Assembly: GCA_934140355.1 (NCBI GenBank) | Contig: CAKPBH010000002.1 | Location: 1-61,236 of the forward strand | Direction of reading: 5' to 3' | Length of the DNA: 61,236 bases | Origin: an uncultured Bacilli bacterium | GTDB lineage: Bacteria; Bacillota_I; Bacilli_A; RF39; UBA660 | Part shown: piece by piece, positions 60,145-61,236 of the stretch | How positions within the stretch are numbered: position 1 is the stretch's first letter | Layout: each line of letters begins with the position of its first letter | The notes under the pieces: model-generated | The model's input: the letters and a program-made list of their open reading frames with translations, nothing else | Databases searched by the model: none | What the model was told of the DNA's origin: nothing | Program-made: the position numbers and the translations under genes

Positions 60145-60965
60145 AAAAATTATTAATTTTGATTCTTAGCCTAATGCTAATTACTTTTGGAACCCTAATA
60201 TATAGTCGCTTTTTAGGAACCATTGGACTAAATACCAACGAAATTTCAATTCATGCAAATTTAGATGAAGGTTATCAAGGATTAAAAATTGTTCATTTTT
60301 CGGATTTACATTATAAAAAAGTAATTACCGAAAAAAGAGTTAAAGAACTCATCCAAGAAATTAATCGAAATAAACCAGATTTAATTTTTTTTACTGGCGA
60401 CTTATTAGATGAGGATTATACGTTAAATAACAAAGATATCAATTTTTTAATTAAAGAATTAAAAAAACTAAAAAGTACTTATGGAATTTATGCAGTTATG
60501 GGAGATAACGACTATAGCAATGAAGAAGGCGTTAAGAGTATTTACCTTCAAAGTAATATTACCCTTTTACATAATGAATCTATTTATCTTTACAATGAAA
60601 ATAATAATAAAATTCTTTTACAAGGATTAGGAAGCTATTTAAAAGATTTTGACTTAAAGCAAGCTACTCTGGAACAAGAAGATGAGAATTGTTACAAAAT
60701 TTCCTTGGTACATGAACCAGATGCTATAAATAGTATTCTAAAGCAAAAAAATCCCCCATCTCTTATCTTAGGTGGTCACTCTTTAAATGGTTCAATCAAT
60801 ATTCCTATCATCAAAAACCTATTTCTTCCTAAAGGGGCAAAAACAACAAAATGGGCAAATAACAATCAAAAAATCTATATCTCTAATGGGATAGGCGTTA
60901 ATAATATTAACTTTAGATTATTTAATCACCCATCTATTAATCTTTATCGTTTTATTACAAAATAA
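60141..60965 (+). CDS. YkuE/YaeI-like metallophosphoesterase with altered metal ligands
   Basis: 274 residues. N-terminal signal or anchor (~3-22) then a calcineurin-like phosphoesterase fold: IVHFSDLHYKK (D-x-H, ~51), FFTGDLLDED (GDxxD, ~85). The third motif, normally GNHE, is MGDNDY (~123), and the GHTH motif is GGHSLNGS (~216), so one His and the Asn/His pair are changed; VHEPD (~194) is retained. The closing RLFNHPSINLYRF matches the 'FNRPEI' end of YkuE-type enzymes. Extracytoplasmic, UDP-diacylglucosamine-like or phospholipid substrate possible. Coupled to the CPBP gene. Confidence 0.85.
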   Translation: MKKLLILILSLMLITFGTLIYSRFLGTIGLNTNEISIHANLDEGYQGLKIVHFSDLHYKKVITEKRVKELIQEINRNKPDLIFFTGDLLDEDYTLNNKDINFLIKELKKLKSTYGIYAVMGDNDYSNEEGVKSIYLQSNITLLHNESIYLYNENNNKILLQGLGSYLKDFDLKQATLEQEDENCYKISLVHEPDAINSILKQKNPPSLILGGHSLNGSINIPIIKNLFLPKGAKTTKWANNNQKIYISNGIGVNNINFRLFNHPSINLYRFITK

Positions 60966-60971
60966 AAGGAA

Positions 60972-61018
60972 ACAAAAAAAGAGGCAAATGAAATTCTTTT
61001 TATCATCGCCCCTTTTTT
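60972..61018. terminator. Terminator between the metallophosphoesterase and the P-type ATPase genes
   Basis: AAAAGAGGC (60977-60985) / GCCCCTTTT (61008-61016). The mispair is a G-U in the minus-strand RNA, so it fits best as the terminator of the ATPase gene, with T-rich tails on both strands. Confidence 0.75.
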
Positions 61019-61019
61019 A

Positions 61020-61236
61020 TTATACCCCCATTTTCATGTGTGTCCTTTGAAACAAAAATTTGCGAATCATATCAACTGGAATAACGGTTACAGCAAAGAT
61101 AAGCATAATCATAAATTCTTTTAAAGTTAATCCCGAAGTTCGAAATAAACTTCCCCCATAATAAATCATCACAATCTGTACCAAAACAACAAACAAAGTA
61201 ACAACAATAAACATTTTATTTTTAAAAATATTAGAA
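61020..61236 (-). CDS. C-terminal end of a P-type cation-transporting ATPase (calcium type), cut by the window edge
   Basis: The frame stays open to the right edge, so the gene continues outside. The visible 72 residues, SNIFKNKMFIVVTLFVVLVQ through VDMIRKFLFQRTHMKMGV, match the last two membrane segments of P2-type ATPases (...NKMFIGSLLLQIVLQ... LxxxEWLIIILLALSVIPVVE...). The apparent ATG at 61214 is internal. Terminator follows. The transported ion cannot be told from this fragment. Confidence 0.8.
   Translation of the reverse strand, partial: SNIFKNKMFIVVTLFVVLVQIVMIYYGGSLFRTSGLTLKEFMIMLIFAVTVIPVDMIRKFLFQRTHMKMGV

Noticed and set aside
1..61236. Mycoplasma-type code (TGA as Trp)
   Set aside because: TGA ends several genes (for example at 4237-4239, in the GTGA at 13879-13882 and in the ATGA at 60141-60144) and Trp positions are TGG.

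Overview
The window comes from a very AT-rich (by eye near 30% GC) low-GC Gram-positive bacterium, most likely an uncultured gut member of the Bacilli (RF39/Erysipelotrichia-like lineages). The signs are the dnaG-rpoD-trmK block, TrmK, T-box control, strong purine-rich Shine-Dalgarno sites and AT-rich hairpin terminators. TGA acts as a stop and Trp is TGG, so this is not the Mycoplasma code. A spoVID-ysxE pair with a uvsE gene and a signal-less LysM protein suggests an endospore former or a recent descendant of one. The lineage assignment is inference.

Layout. 155-1945 encodes an unusual extra sigma-70 factor. 2055-9942 is a single interrupted gene: a degenerate Amidase_3 domain (9942-9343) and four LysM domains (2660-2055), split by a 6.68-kb serine-recombinase element. 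The element carries the recombinase, a small ORF, an ISL3 transposase remnant, a Doc-type toxin with an unrecognised partner, a T-box-controlled mini prolyl-tRNA synthetase and a Dam-type methylase. It ends in 20-bp near-perfect inverted arms, and precise excision at a GG core would restore a 401-codon reading frame. 9986-14868 is a sporulation-flavoured block: uvsE, ysxE, spoVID and two halves of a degenerate UvrD/HelD-like helicase.

14990-28079 mixes secreted and envelope genes (an anchored protein, a repeat-tailed membrane protein, a VanY-like carboxypeptidase, a deacetylase, and two divergent prepilin-like proteins, one with InlB-type repeats) with glycolysis genes (pyk, gpmI) and a Bax-inhibitor protein. 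28152-46951 is mostly core information processing: ligA, a glycerophosphodiesterase, tRNA-His(GTG), trmK, rpoD, dnaG, queA, smc and uvrC, interspersed with a glycine-rich surface protein and unknowns.

47130-61236 is accessory and envelope territory: an HTH protein divergent from an unknown gene with a direct-repeat operator candidate, a HipA-like kinase, a DUF975/CmpB-like membrane fusion, a TasA-like secreted protein with a tail-anchored neighbour, a thioredoxin lipoprotein, an XRE membrane regulator, a CopZ-like protein, a CinA-C domain protein, a CPBP protease, a metallophosphoesterase with altered metal ligands, and the C-terminal end of a P-type cation ATPase running off the window.

The most interesting item is the element inside the amidase-LysM gene. 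Its form (serine recombinase, in-frame attB, signal-less LysM target, sporulation neighbours) resembles the developmentally excised skin and spsM interruptions of Bacillus, with cargo I do not recognise from those systems.
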